From Liolophura sinensis (taxonomy: Eukaryota > Mollusca > Polyplacophora > Chitonida > Chitonidae): DNA of 64,000 nt. The notes beneath the pieces are model-generated. The model had not been told where the DNA came from and searched no databases. It was given only the letters and a program-made list of their open reading frames with translations. A program made the position numbers and the translations under genes. The stretch spans positions 7,883,501 to 7,947,500 of the forward strand of contig NC_088303.1 in NCBI RefSeq assembly GCF_032854445.1. Direction: 5' to 3'. Shown here piece after piece: positions 39,601 through 52,320 of the stretch (the first letter of the stretch is position 1; each line of letters opens with the position of its first letter).

Positions 39601-42600
39601 ATGCCATGTTACATCGAGGGCTTTTCGTCCCTCCATTGGCAGTGGTTATATATGCCTACACTCGTGAACACCTTGGTGGAGCATGAGTGCTGCTTGGAAT
39701 CCGCGCACACTTACACTAATATTATTTTTGGTTCTCAGTAAAGAGAATACTGGGCCACCTGTGGTTCTACGGCAATTTCCTGTAATGTTCCAATGGAGTT
39801 AACACATGCAAGGTATATACTGTTCTGCCTGTAAATTCCCATCTATCTTTCATTTTGACGATGTCAGCAAGACCCCTTACAAGCTCTTCTAATAGATTTC
39901 ATGTTTTGATAAAAAGTCACCATGGATATAATTCAGATATATGTAGGTATATACCATATCTGATTTACAAAACGCCAACCGATTTACTGGGCAAGATAGG
40001 CTTTATATGAACTGATAATACGAGTAAGTAGCATAATGGTATACTTTAACCCGCCCATTCATCCGGCCACTTTATGCCTGGATTTATTTTTATCACAATT
40101 CCGTTGAGCGATTAACCGAAGGCCTAAGGGATATTTTTACATGCAAGCACATCTGTCTCTGAAAGCTTTATAGAAAGGAGCTGTACTCACGTGATGGTTG
40201 AAATGAACGCCACTGGCGGGAGATAGTCAGGCGTTTATATCTAACCCCGGTTCGCTGTAACAGTCCTGTTGAAACTTCACACGATTAATGGCGCGATTGA
40301 GGTGTAAAAAGGTATTTTCGGAACATTTTTCAATATGTATGTTTCAAAAATAACATAAGCGCTAGCCGCTGCTAATCACTCTCTCCAGGCTGATGTGTAA
40401 TAGGCAAATCCACGTTAATATATTAAGTATATGTACCGGTCGAGCAAAGCCAGTTTTCTCCAACACATACTTTATGGTGGTCAAGTCATGTGATACGTTT
40501 TTTGTGTCAAAGACCATTCATTTGTTATGTGAAATGTTTACATTTGTATATGGAAGATAAACCTTCTCGTGTGAGTATCTATGAGTACATTTAGGCTTTG
40601 AGTTATTTACCAACACCGCAAGCTGATATTTAGAAATACGTTTTTTATTTATCGTATGACACACATGGGCTTGTAGAAATCGAAAGTAAGAAGAAATTTC
40701 TTGAATTCAATACGATGATTACGTACCCGCACGTTATTTCTCTCGAGAGAATTTCTCCCGTAAATCTCTCTAGTCCAAGTTAAAATCTTGGTTAAAATTT
40801 TGGTTACGATTTCAATTTTCCATAACTTGTAATCATGTGGGTATGAACGAAAACTTCTAACGCTGGAGGTTGCACATGAGCTGTTCTGCACATGACAGTA
40901 AAGATGGCTGTAAACCTGCCTCCTGCTGAAATTTGGATTCCATGTGGACTATTATAAAGGTAAATGAACTTGGGATTCTATAAAATGACACGTAGGTGGA
41001 TCATAATTTAAGCATTAGGCATTTCTTTGTTCCCTTGGAGAACTTGGCGAAATAATTGGAAATAGACACTGAAACGTATGTACATACAGCAACCCAAAAA
41101 CGAACAGCGGATTACAAAGGTTCGGCCTGAAATCGCCGATAAATCGCTGTTACTGAGAAACGCTGCCTATCGTAAGGGGTTCTCAGGAAACATTACGTCT
41201 TAGTAAGTTCAATGAAAGTTCAAGGAGTCGAAGACCCCTGAGTGAGAGATTCTTTCCGAGTTATCTGCCTAAGCTGTTCTGGCGCAAATCAGCGTACCGA
41301 CAAGAGTGTGAACCATGCGGGCAACCTTTGCTGCAACAAGTGATCCTCCCACGCCATGGTGGATCTAAGGGCTGGGTAGCTCGAGGGAGAAGATGATGAG
41401 GGAGTTGTTAGTGTGGGGATCGAGGAAAGGGGAGGGGATTTAGGCGAGGCGGACAGGAAGGTCGAAAACATTGAAATTTACAGACAGTATAACTGAGCAT
41501 TAAAGGCACAGCAGCAAGCATTTTTCTTTCTGTCTTAAACATGTTTAACGAATGTAAAACTTAAAAAAGTTGAGCGTGTATATGGTTTTTACGCGGCGGT
41601 TGTCATTACGCAGCTGTTCGTGGAACCAGCCACCATGCCGAGTACTTTCCTGTACCAAGATGGCCGCTTTGCTCTCCCCGCTGGCATTTACCGGGGAGCA
41701 ATGCCCCAAGGTTATCGGTGTTGTATAGAGATAATAAGAGTCCCTGCTAACCAGCGTATGCGGTCGTCCTTTTATCGACATGACCAAGAAAGTGTTGAAC
41801 TACAGTGACACAAGCAGAGCACTCAAGAATGGACTCGCCCGTTGCACTTTATTGTCTCCATGTAACCCTTTGTGGCAAAGTGGATTTCTCGGAATTGCTA
41901 AGCGCAACTCGCAAAACTGTGTCTAGGAAAGCATTAGAAGTTTTCTTGGAATGGCATTTCCTGTTGAAAAGGCATCACGAATAAGAGAACACGTGTGTCT
42001 TGATTTCTTCGCGGAGCTGTTTTATTATTACGGCCATCAAAAACGTTTTAACCACTTTTGCCTGCCGTCTAATACAGTTGCATCTAAGAGTGAGTTATGG
42101 CCTTGCATCATTCACATAGCAAACAACCGTGTAGACATTAGAATGTGTTACAATACTTGGCAAGGGTAACAACAGTGTATATACAAGGTATGGAGGGAAG
42201 GCTAACCTTGTAGACAAATTGTGTTACAATTACGTGTAATGGTAACAATAGTACAGGTTACTAAGGATAGGTGTAAAATGATCTGTAACACGTCATACAC
42301 ACCTGTACATAATAAAAGGTGTTTTAGAGTTTTGTGCTACAATTCTGTGCAGAGGTGGGACAGGCTGGACTTTATGCTGGATTTTATGATAAAAAATAAG
42401 TCAAATTTGTTACAATATGGCTACTTCACTAAGCCAATTTTCTCCACCCATAAAACTGACCGCCATGGTATAAGTGAAAGATTTGGGGTATGACATTAAT
42501 CAAGAGTTATTTTATATTAAATTTAGAATTCAAATTTATTTAAATTATTTAGAAATTCTCCTTTCAACACTTTCAGTAGGATTTCTTACCTGATAGATAG

Positions 42601-45600
42601 GCTATTCTCTTTTCGTTTTTTTTGGTCGAATTTTCTTTTTTTTTTTGTAAAGGCTGTTGCGATGATTGAACTGGGAATGTTCATTTCACGATAGATCTTG
42701 GGTATTAAAATGCACGATTAGCCACGTTGAATACTGTCATGGAATCCTGATGTTCAAAAGTCATGTCTGATATTCGAGCAGGTTTATTAACTATATATTA
42801 ATAATATTTTCTGTGAATAATCCCCCTTTATGTACACAGTTTATTCATGTATTCACAATTCTTCCATGTATTAATTTTTTTTCTGCTATTAAAATGGACA
42901 TTTTCGTGGTAATTTAAGATCATTTCTCAACAATCCTCAATAAATACAGACATCCGATACTTTTATCTAGATCTCTTATGACCAAGACTGAGGTTTAGTT
43001 GATTCTGGGCTCAAGGGATCTATTAAGATGCCTGAAACCGTCTTAAGACAGACTAACCTGGAAGAGCTCTCTGGCGGACATATGCTGTTTTGGCAGCCGT
43101 ATCTGACCAGTGGGCGGGAGTGATGTTTCTTGGCTGACTATCCAGTTTGGCCCGTTGCCCTAAAACGACCGTTCTGTTGTTATAAAGGACTAAACTTCTG
43201 ATTGAATTTTTTGTTTGTAGGTCATCTGATACCAAAAGTTTCCCATCTTCTCCAGATACTTTTTGATTGAGAAGTGTATTTCCTTTGGCCGAAACACGTA
43301 ACTTCCGGACCCAGATCTAGGCTTCGCCAAACCTGGGTTTTCGCGGTATAGGCTAAGGTTATTTTCGACTTTGTATTCCACGTGTTTGCGGAGGACTACA
43401 GAAAATTGGTGGCGTAGTCAATTGATTTTGATATTTATTTTGAGCTGCTTTGGTGTATTTGTGAATTCTGCGCCGTAAGGCAATAACTGAGTATGTAATT
43501 TTATTTAAGCGGTTCTCCCTTTCACTGAGTGTAAGTGCCTTTGACACATCAAATACATCGCACGTTAGAAAGGTGAGGGACAGTCCTTAGAGTTAAAATT
43601 ACGAAGTTGCTGTCTAGAATTGTTGTTGCTGATGTCAGTATAATTTTAATTGTGTAGTTTTCCAGGGTGCGTTGCATTTTGAGTTACTACGAAACTTCAA
43701 CAAAATCGTAGGAGCAGGTCATATGTATTTGCAAAAGAATGTATGGCGTAAAATGCAACTGCATTTCACGAACAGAGCCAAAGTGAGTTGTTTTGGAGAA
43801 GCTTATCCGCGTGAAATTCAATCATAAGCTGACGTGACAAAGTATTATTCCTGGTGTTAATGATGCTTAAGTACTCGTGCACTGATCACGTGTAACCAAG
43901 GCCCGCCCGAATACCAAAGAACAGGTATAGTGTGCGGAACGATTACCAGGCCTTGCTCCTACTGCTCTGCTCGACGAGCAGGCTCACTCGATGATGACGT
44001 CACTGTCGTCTGCAAACAGCTCTGTTTTCTTGCGGTTGGTGATTATACAGTTTATTTTTGACGCAAATGGCCACTCAATGATGTGCATCATGCGCACATC
44101 TACGACTGTGAAAAGTGAATCAGATACCGTGTATCAGGGTTATTTAAATCCCTTGCCAGTGCCTTGGAAACGGGGTAGAGCCCTGGAGGAACCCACGAGC
44201 ATGCACATGTTTTGCCGGCAGAGTCATGAAGGTTTTACCAAATACATGAATATACAACTGAAAGAAGCACTCTTCATACATATACATATATATATTCTTC
44301 AGCGATGTCTTACAGATAACAAAAGCAGGAAGCACCGGAATTGTCATGTTAAAGACAAAAATGTAATCTGTATGATTCATGATTGGGAAATTTAATCTTA
44401 AATCATTTTCACAAATAAGACTAATCAATGTAAATCTATTCTGAATGAATATAAATAAGAATGGCGTCTCTACATGTTGCCCTCGTTGTAATACCGCTAT
44501 GTCTGATTTGTAAATTAAGTGATGGGAATACATCGCTTTTTTCGATCATATAGAGTCCAAGGCATTGAAATAACCGTAGCAGATTATGTTCTCACAAGTA
44601 CAGAGGTTCAGGCGGATGACAACTTTGCACATAGCCTATATGGATTGACATCTGTCAATTGTAACTCAGCCGAGATAACTACGACTGTTCATGGCAGTAC
44701 TTAAGACCTTCATTATACTCGAGTCACTGAGCGATGTCAAATATATACATTGTTCACGATATAATGCGCATTCCACAAGAATGTTCAACATACGCTAAAG
44801 GTTACCGGTGGCAATGATGTTGGTAAATGCCGCGAACGTCTACATTGAAATGGAAGAGCCACCACTTCTCTGAGCTAAACATGCTCGTCTGATCTGAACA
44901 AAAAGCGAAACAAGCTGTTACGGGGAGGGAAATAGAAGAGAGAAGTCGCTTGAATTATGAGCAGGAGCTAGTAGTCAAAATAACTCGAGCTCGTGTTAAT
45001 GGGTTCTCCGTATGACCAGATTTCGCTGCCAAAACGGCAGTCCATTTATCTTGATACCTGTAGGCCGTTGTCATGGCGACGGTGCAGTTTGCATGGTACG
45101 GTAGCGGGCTGAGACGGAGGCTGATGGGGTACAAAGGGTGCTGGTCTGGGCTGGATGCTCATGTATTGTATCTTTACCAAGGTGTATATTGTCTGCACTT
45201 GTCTACCTACACACCTCTTCTTCAGTGAATAGTTTTATTCTCTTACGAAACAATGCTAAATGATAGCATGTTTTACCTAAGAGGCTGCTTCGACGATAGC
45301 GCCTGTCGTTATGTATACAAATGAATCTTATATGATGATTAATTTAACATATTACTGTCTCCAACGTCTTGCATATTTTTTTTAGGAAAAAACGGTTTCT
45401 ATCCGGTGTTATATTCAGTTAGTTTCATTGCAATGTTGGCATTTTGCTTTCCTGAGTGAAGTCTCTCATTCAACTTTATGTTGACGGAGGTTTGGCGGAG
45501 ATGACCTGTAAACGACTGCATGTACATGTTAGGTAGGAATGTTGACACAAAATATTCCAAATAGGTCGATGAATCAGACTGTTACATATACCGACCATGT

Positions 45601-48600
45601 TAGTTTCTGTTGTTACGGTTATGCACTTGACATACCCAGTTCATATTCCAAGACTTCATGTACATACGCTGACTCGAACATAGTTAAGGTAAACTGTTTT
45701 GTGATATCGAGTTATCGCCGATATAATTCACGTACAAAGACTATCGTGTTTATCGGCTGAAGAAGATGTCATATATATACCTGATCAGTATTGATCGCTG
45801 GCCAGAGGAGGAAATGAAGATATACACGCCTAAAGATACAGGGCTTATTGTATAGGCCGCAAAGCTTTCGGCGAATCTACATACTGACAGTACACAGGCC
45901 TTTAATGCGCGCATACAACGTTACCCCGAGAAGAATATATAAGAAAAACACAGTGTACTGAAAGTAAGCAACTCTGTAAGGCAGATATACACTCAGTCAC
46001 TCATATACACTCATATACACAAATCCATATGACTTGATAATTGCAAGATGTTCCTTTTTTGAAGCATTTCAATGCCATATCACTTCTATGCCAAATCTAA
46101 ACCGCTGACCAACAACAAAGTCCAGTCACCACCGGATGTTGTTCCGTGTCAGACAAATTAACAATCGATTTTCTCCAATACAAAAGTAAACCGACTTCAC
46201 GTGTGATATATAATTCATCTCTCATTTTAACTTGTGTCGTTGCACTAATACACAATTCACACAATTTGTGTACTGACTCCAGTACGGTGTGCCCATGTGG
46301 TGAACTGGTTTAAATGAACCTGACATGTAGTGGTTTAGCGGTACAGATAATGGCATCCTTAGCGAAATTGCCTATGGCGCTGTGACGGACATTTGCCAAC
46401 CTTCATACGTGCAGTTCGAAAACACATGTGAAGTAATTTGGCAATTATTTACCAAAATGTATGCTACATGTTTTAAAGGATTTTAAACATATGTGGCGTT
46501 AATATTTCAGTTTCTTTGTCTAAGTTGAATAGATGGCTCTGAAGTGCGCAGTCTCTGTATGTCTGCAAACGTCGTGTGAATAAATCGTATTGTATAAAAA
46601 AAAAACATGACATTGTTAAGTTTATACGGGACCTGCATGTAGAGATTAAAGTGTGTATATAATAAAAATGAGGAGCGTCTTCTGGACGATTTTACGACTT
46701 GGTCGTCTCAGTAAATGTGGTGCAGTACATTTGTGCATACTGGTTCATCAGTCTGTCAATCTTCAAGAAAAAGAACGTGCAACGTAAGAATAATCGGCCC
46801 CTTTGCTCTAAGTCTTTATCAATCCTTCACCAAAGGTACATTGTAGAGGATATATGAAGGGTAATTGCATTTTGTTAGAGCCAGTTGTCAAACAGGTGTT
46901 CGCTAGCGCTGATGACAAGAAGTCCATTGTTAAGTTTGGAATTATTTATCAGTGTTTATTCGGGGTAAATTGGTTTAGGTGTTTTATTGTTTGGATTTGT
47001 ACATTTGTATCTTCCCTGGATCCTAGATCACGGATGCTGGAATATAATTTTTAAAGATCATCTGGATAATTTGTGAGCTTGTACACTATCTTTATGCATG
47101 CTAATAATAACGCAACCAGGTTGCGTGGTAGCTCGTATTGGATGAAGTATGAAATGTTACCGTAAATATCACCCTAGTGTGAGAATAAATAAACGAATAA
47201 TTGAGGTTTAAGGACACATTGCCAAATATTATTTCAGTCATATTCTAGAGGAATGTGAGAATATGCACTAAGCATAAATATATGTTATCTCAAAATTTCA
47301 TAAAAAAAAAATTATGTATCATTTACCTGTAGATAAAACCATAACGAACCAATGTTAGCGATTTGCCATTACATATACTGGCTGTGTAATTATGACCTTA
47401 TGCCGGTCCTCAGTTACATGAGGAAAGAGTAGAGGATGTTTTACCTGAAAATGCTTTCTTGATTTTATCTATGTATATTCAAAGAAAATGACTAATGTAT
47501 TTCATTGTATTACTTCCAGCTTTGCGGAATGACCAATTGACAGCAGCCGAAAACGGTAGTTATATTGATTATTTCCGTGTGTTGATGGTTAACACGTGAT
47601 GACCCCCCAACTAACAACCACCCCCGCTTTTTTCCGTGACTCTTTACGCCGTATACGACCTTGAAAACCGTGCACGTCTATCTGGTCCCGTTTGTGTATT
47701 AATCCACGCCCTGTTTTCGCATAATACTTACCACACCAAACACTACCAACAGACGATACAGTTACTGTGCAGTGGCTCACCCAATGTATTACATACATGT
47801 TGGCTTGTTGCGTGCTACACATTTGGCTTGTGTATGACTAACGCATGCGCATTGTGAACACTTCTGCCCACAGCTGGCCGTGTTGAGAGTTTGAGCCTTG
47901 CTAACTGCTGCCATCTGGGAGACTTGCTCGCCACATGTCCGCAGTTTCACTGTCCAGTTAGGTTTTAGTATTGTGCATAGTTCGCATGAAGGCTATGTTC
48001 TACTTGTGAAAATGTGATACATATATAGACCTTACATATCTATGACTATGTTAAGTTCAAGTGGAAGGTCATGCCATTTAAGGAATTTTGTCCTTGATTT
48101 AAAGTTACAAACAAAACATGAGTGACAGTTAAATGGAAACAATGTCTAGGTAGAATTTTTTCTGTCCCGTTTGAGATATATGTATACATATATAAAGAAC
48201 ATAACTAGACATATATAAATACCGACAATGACTAGAAACCATGAAGTAAATTGCATAAAAGACTAAAGCTCTGGTGATTTGTACATAATAACATTTACAC
48301 TTGATATGCCTTTTCTTGACTGCTGTATTACACTAGTCTTAGCTCTAACACAGACTAGTTCATTCTCATTGGTAACCAGTATATCAATTCCTCGTAGAAC
48401 CGGCTTGAGATAATTTTCCAACCGAACTGACTTTCCATTAGTTTGTACTTTTATATCAAATTCCATGATGTAATTTACTTTTTTGCCTGTCAGTAAATCA
48501 GTCCATCTGTGAATCAGCCAGTACGCCTTTACGTTAGTTAATCTTCACTGAAACAGTCACAAGTTAATTTCCCAACAAGAGCTCAGTCGTCTGCATAGGT

Positions 48601-49105
48601 CGCTTGGTTGTGTAGCGATACCATGAAGATTGGTTCTGCTGAGGTTTAAATAATGTTAAGCTAAATATAATATTGAAGCCTATTCCAGAGTTAACAGACC
48701 CATTCCATTAATGCACTTACAACGTTAAAGCAATATGCGCAACAACATATAATGACGTCATGCCTCGCGACGAATCTGTTCCATTTTTCACGTAAGGTGA
48801 CGCGTCCAGGCATTGACTATGCGTCGTCAAGATAGAGTCAATAATGAAATGGAAACTGCGACGTTTATCTTTCCCTCACTCTGTTCACGCTTTATCCTTC
48901 AGTGAACTACTGTATTAAGATCACAGGGCCAATTGTTCCAAAAGCGTAAAAGTTGGGGCATATTTAAATCTTAAGACCAGCCTTATCCTAGTATAGTAAA
49001 CTGCACTTTATATTGTTTGGACTAGGAAGTTAATACAGGGTCTATCTCCCAACAACTTGCCGCTGGGAACGCTTTCTCAGCGGACTTAGTTACACGTATA
49101 GTTCT
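36659..49105. other. Gene-poor stretch, no exon recognised
   Basis: Over 12 kb of AT-rich DNA. The longest frames (134 codons at 43991-44395 plus, 129 codons on the opposite strand) overlap each other and have no family features. A SINE 3' remnant is visible at about 42430-42500 (CTCCACCCATAAAACTGACC, GTATAAGTGAAAG). A 67-codon minus-strand frame at 48263-48466 has protein-like composition but no identity. It may be junctophilin intron or intergenic DNA. Confidence 0.55.
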
Positions 49106-49109
49106 CAGA

Positions 49110-49700
49110 TCGCTTAGTCTACATTAACTGTAAGCTAAGCTGGGAAGAAATGAAACAGATCTCATATCTGACGCACACGTAACTTCGACGTTAACTGTCA
49201 GTTAAGCTGGGAAAAGTGAAACAGATCACATATCTAACGTACACGTAACTTCCACGTTGACTGAAAGCTAAGCTGAGAAAAATGAAACAGATTTCATATG
49301 TAACGTACACGGAACTTCCACATTAACTGAAAGCGAAGCTGGGAAGAATGAAACAGATCTCATATCTAACGTACACATAATTTCCACGTTAACTGAAAGC
49401 TTAGCTGAGAGGAATGAAAAAGATCTCATATCTAACGTACTTCCACGTTAACTGAAAGCTAAGATGAGAAGAATGAAAAAGATCTCATATCTAACGTACA
49501 AGTAACTTCCACGTTAACTGAAAGCTAAGCTGAGAAGAAATGAAACAGATCTCATATCTAGCGTACACGTAACTTCCACGTTAACTGTAAGCTAAGCTGG
49601 GAAGAATTGAAACAGGTCTCATATCTAACGTAAAGTTAACTTCAAAACTGGGAAGAGTGAAACATATCTCATATCTAACGCACACGTAGCTTCCATGTTA
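49110..49700. repeat. Tandem array of about 60-67 bp units
   Basis: Roughly nine units built on CTTCCACGTTAACTGAAAGC, TAAGCTGAGAAGAATGAAAC and AGATCTCATATCTAACGTAC. Spacing between the CTTCCACGTT words is 60-67 bp, with one unit shortened near 49430. Later units are degraded. Confidence 0.9.
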
Positions 49701-50840
49701 CATGTTACTACATTAAGCGGAGTAACTATGCAAGATTGGCTGTCATGGTACTAGTAGATACAAGCACGTTGTATGATAATATCTAACATCGGTGTAGCAG
49801 CCTCTCCGCACTGTAAGATCTTCATCTCTCTCATCTACAATTGTCGTTATTATCGCACGGTATCCTTACCCACCGAGATCCCTCGTAATGTAATCCGCTC
49901 AAGTGCGATGACATCCTCGTGGCATTTACATATTGGCCCAACTACCGAGAACTGACCGCCGCTGTCTCAGCTAAACATTGTTGCGCGAGTAATTAAACTA
50001 CTGTCAAATAAGCTACATTTTCACGCTCATCGACAATTTTGATCCAAGCACGAATGCACAATGTTTTTACCTAAAGACGAACTGCCAGGGGAGTAATCTG
50101 ATCTTTACAGATCAGTTTTGTAGCTTTGTTTCGTAAGTGTGAAACTTCACATAAGGCGACGTGATTTACTAATAAAATTCATGATAACCATTTCACAATG
50201 TGATTTATGGTGGAGAACCTTGAACACAAGGTATGGTTAGGATGAACGTGCAGATGGGATCAACAAACCGACAAATGTCTCATATGATATGATATGTCCA
50301 TGCCGATCCGCTGGTTAATGAGGATAGGCCTGAGACAAACAAGAGTCGTTGTTGTTGTCATGTACAAAGGCTCAAGAAACAATATGGACGGGGAATCTAC
50401 AAATCACCTGTCATATACCATTCGTCAACCAATTATCAAGATGGATTTTCCAGGTCAATAATCGCAAGGCCAGTTCCCAAAACGAAGTATAGGGCAGACT
50501 ACCATAGAACTAAGACAGTTTATAAAGTACGAAATTAAGATGGAATCATGCAAAGAGAAGTAGTCAGCAGTTTCAGTGATGTTGGAAAGACGTAGGGTAT
50601 GTTCTGAGCAAATGAGTGAAATCAGTCTTCAAATCGTGCACCATGATACTATATAAGTTGTTGATAACAAAATATGTATCTCAGTTGCGCTTTGATTGCA
50701 ACTGTACATATGTCCAAAGTGGCGATCTAATTCAATACGATCAATATACATTCTCTAGCCCCAGGTTAAGCGGAATTAGACACAATGTATAGCTGTCTCG
50801 GGCACCATTATCACCTGCTGTTATATAGGACTATTAACCG
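49701..50840. other. No gene recognised
   Basis: DNA between two tandem arrays; no exon or element recognised. Confidence 0.55.
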
Positions 50841-50849
50841 TTTGCCGGA

Positions 50850-52320
50850 CTGCACAGGTATATATGTGACCACATACCCCTTATTGTCTTACTATCGACT
50901 GCGCAGGTATATATGTGACCACATACCCCTTATTGTCTTACTATCGGACTGCGCAGGTATATATGTGACCAAATACCCCTTATTGTCTTACTATCGGACT
51001 GCACAGGTATATATGTGACCAAATACCCCTTATTGTATTACTATCGGACTGCACAGGTATATATGTGACCACATACCCCTTATTGTCTTACTATCGGACT
51101 GCGCAGGTATATATGTGACCACATACCCCTCATTGTCTTACTATCGGACTGCACAGGTATATATGTGACCACATACCCCTCATTGTCTTACTATCGGACT
51201 GCACAGGTATATATGTGACCACATACCCCTTATTGTCTTACTATCGGACTGCACAGGTATATATATGACCAAGTACCCCTTATTGTATTACTATCGGACT
51301 GCGCAGGTATATATGTGACCACATACCCCTTATTGTCTTACTATCGGACTGCACAGGTATATATGCGACCACATACCCCTTATTGTCTTACTATCGGACT
51401 GCGCAGGTATATATGTGACCACATACCCCTTATTGTCTTACTATCGGACTGCGCAGGTATATATGTGACCACATACCCCTTATTGTCTTACTATCGGACC
51501 GCGCAGGTATATATGTGACCACATACTCCTTATTGCCTTATCCGGCCGTAAGTGGGAAGGTCTTCCAGCAATCTGCGGATGGTCGTGGGTTTCCCCCGGG
51601 CTGTGCCCGGTTTCCACCCACCATAATGCTGGCTGCTGTCGTATAAGTGAAGTATTCTTGAGTACGGCGTAAAACACCAATCAAATAAATAAATAAACCT
51701 TATTGCCTTACTATCGGACTGCACAGGTATATTTGTGACCACATACCCCTTATTGCCTTACAATCGAACCACAGGTATATATGTGACCAAATACCCCTTA
51801 TCGCCATACGATCGGACTGCACAGGTATATATGTGACCAAATACCCCTTATCGCCATACGATCGGACTGCACAGGTATATATGTGTTTCCACATACTCTT
51901 ATCGTTTTACAGTCGGACTGCGCAGGTATATATGTGACCACATACCCCTTATTGCCTTACTATCGGACTGCGCAGGTATATTTGTGACCACATACCCCTT
52001 ATTGCCTTACAATCGGACCACAGGTATATATGTGACCATATACCCCTTATCGCCATGTGTATATGTATATGTCCAGAAACATCGTATCACCTTGCAATTG
52101 GACAGATTTATATGTGACCTCATACTCCTTACCGCCTTACAATCGGACCACAGGTATATATGTGATCACATACCCCTTATCGCCTCACAGTCGGACTGCG
52201 CAGGTATATATGTGACCACACACCCCATATCACCTTACAATCGGGCCACATATGTGTGTCCAGAAACATCATATGGCCTTACAATCGGACTGAACAGGTA
52301 TATAATTGACCTAATATCAC
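50850..52320. repeat. 50-bp minisatellite array
   Basis: Units of exactly 50 bp between 50890 and 51540 with core GCACAGGTATATATGTGACC, ACATACCCCTTATTGTCTTA and CTATCGGACT. A SINE interrupts at 51541-51697. Beyond it the units are more diverged (TTGCCTTACAATCGGACC variants) and end at about 52320. The regular part is far more homogeneous than the right part, suggesting recent expansion on the left. Confidence 0.95.
51541..51697 (+). mobile_element. SINE family A, 5'-truncated, inside the 50-bp array
   Basis: Starts at TCCGGCCGTAAGTGGGAAGG and ends with (AAAT)n. Flanked by CCTTATTGCCTTA at 51528-51540 and 51698-51710, an exact 13-bp duplication of array sequence carrying a C not present in most neighbouring units on the left. 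Confidence 0.95.

Noticed and set aside
43991-44395. 134-codon ORF
   Set aside because: It is overlapped by a 129-codon frame on the other strand, has no recognisable domain and no splice context.
50850-52320. CRISPR-like array
   Set aside because: Units are contiguous 50-bp tandem repeats without unique spacers, in a eukaryotic genome.
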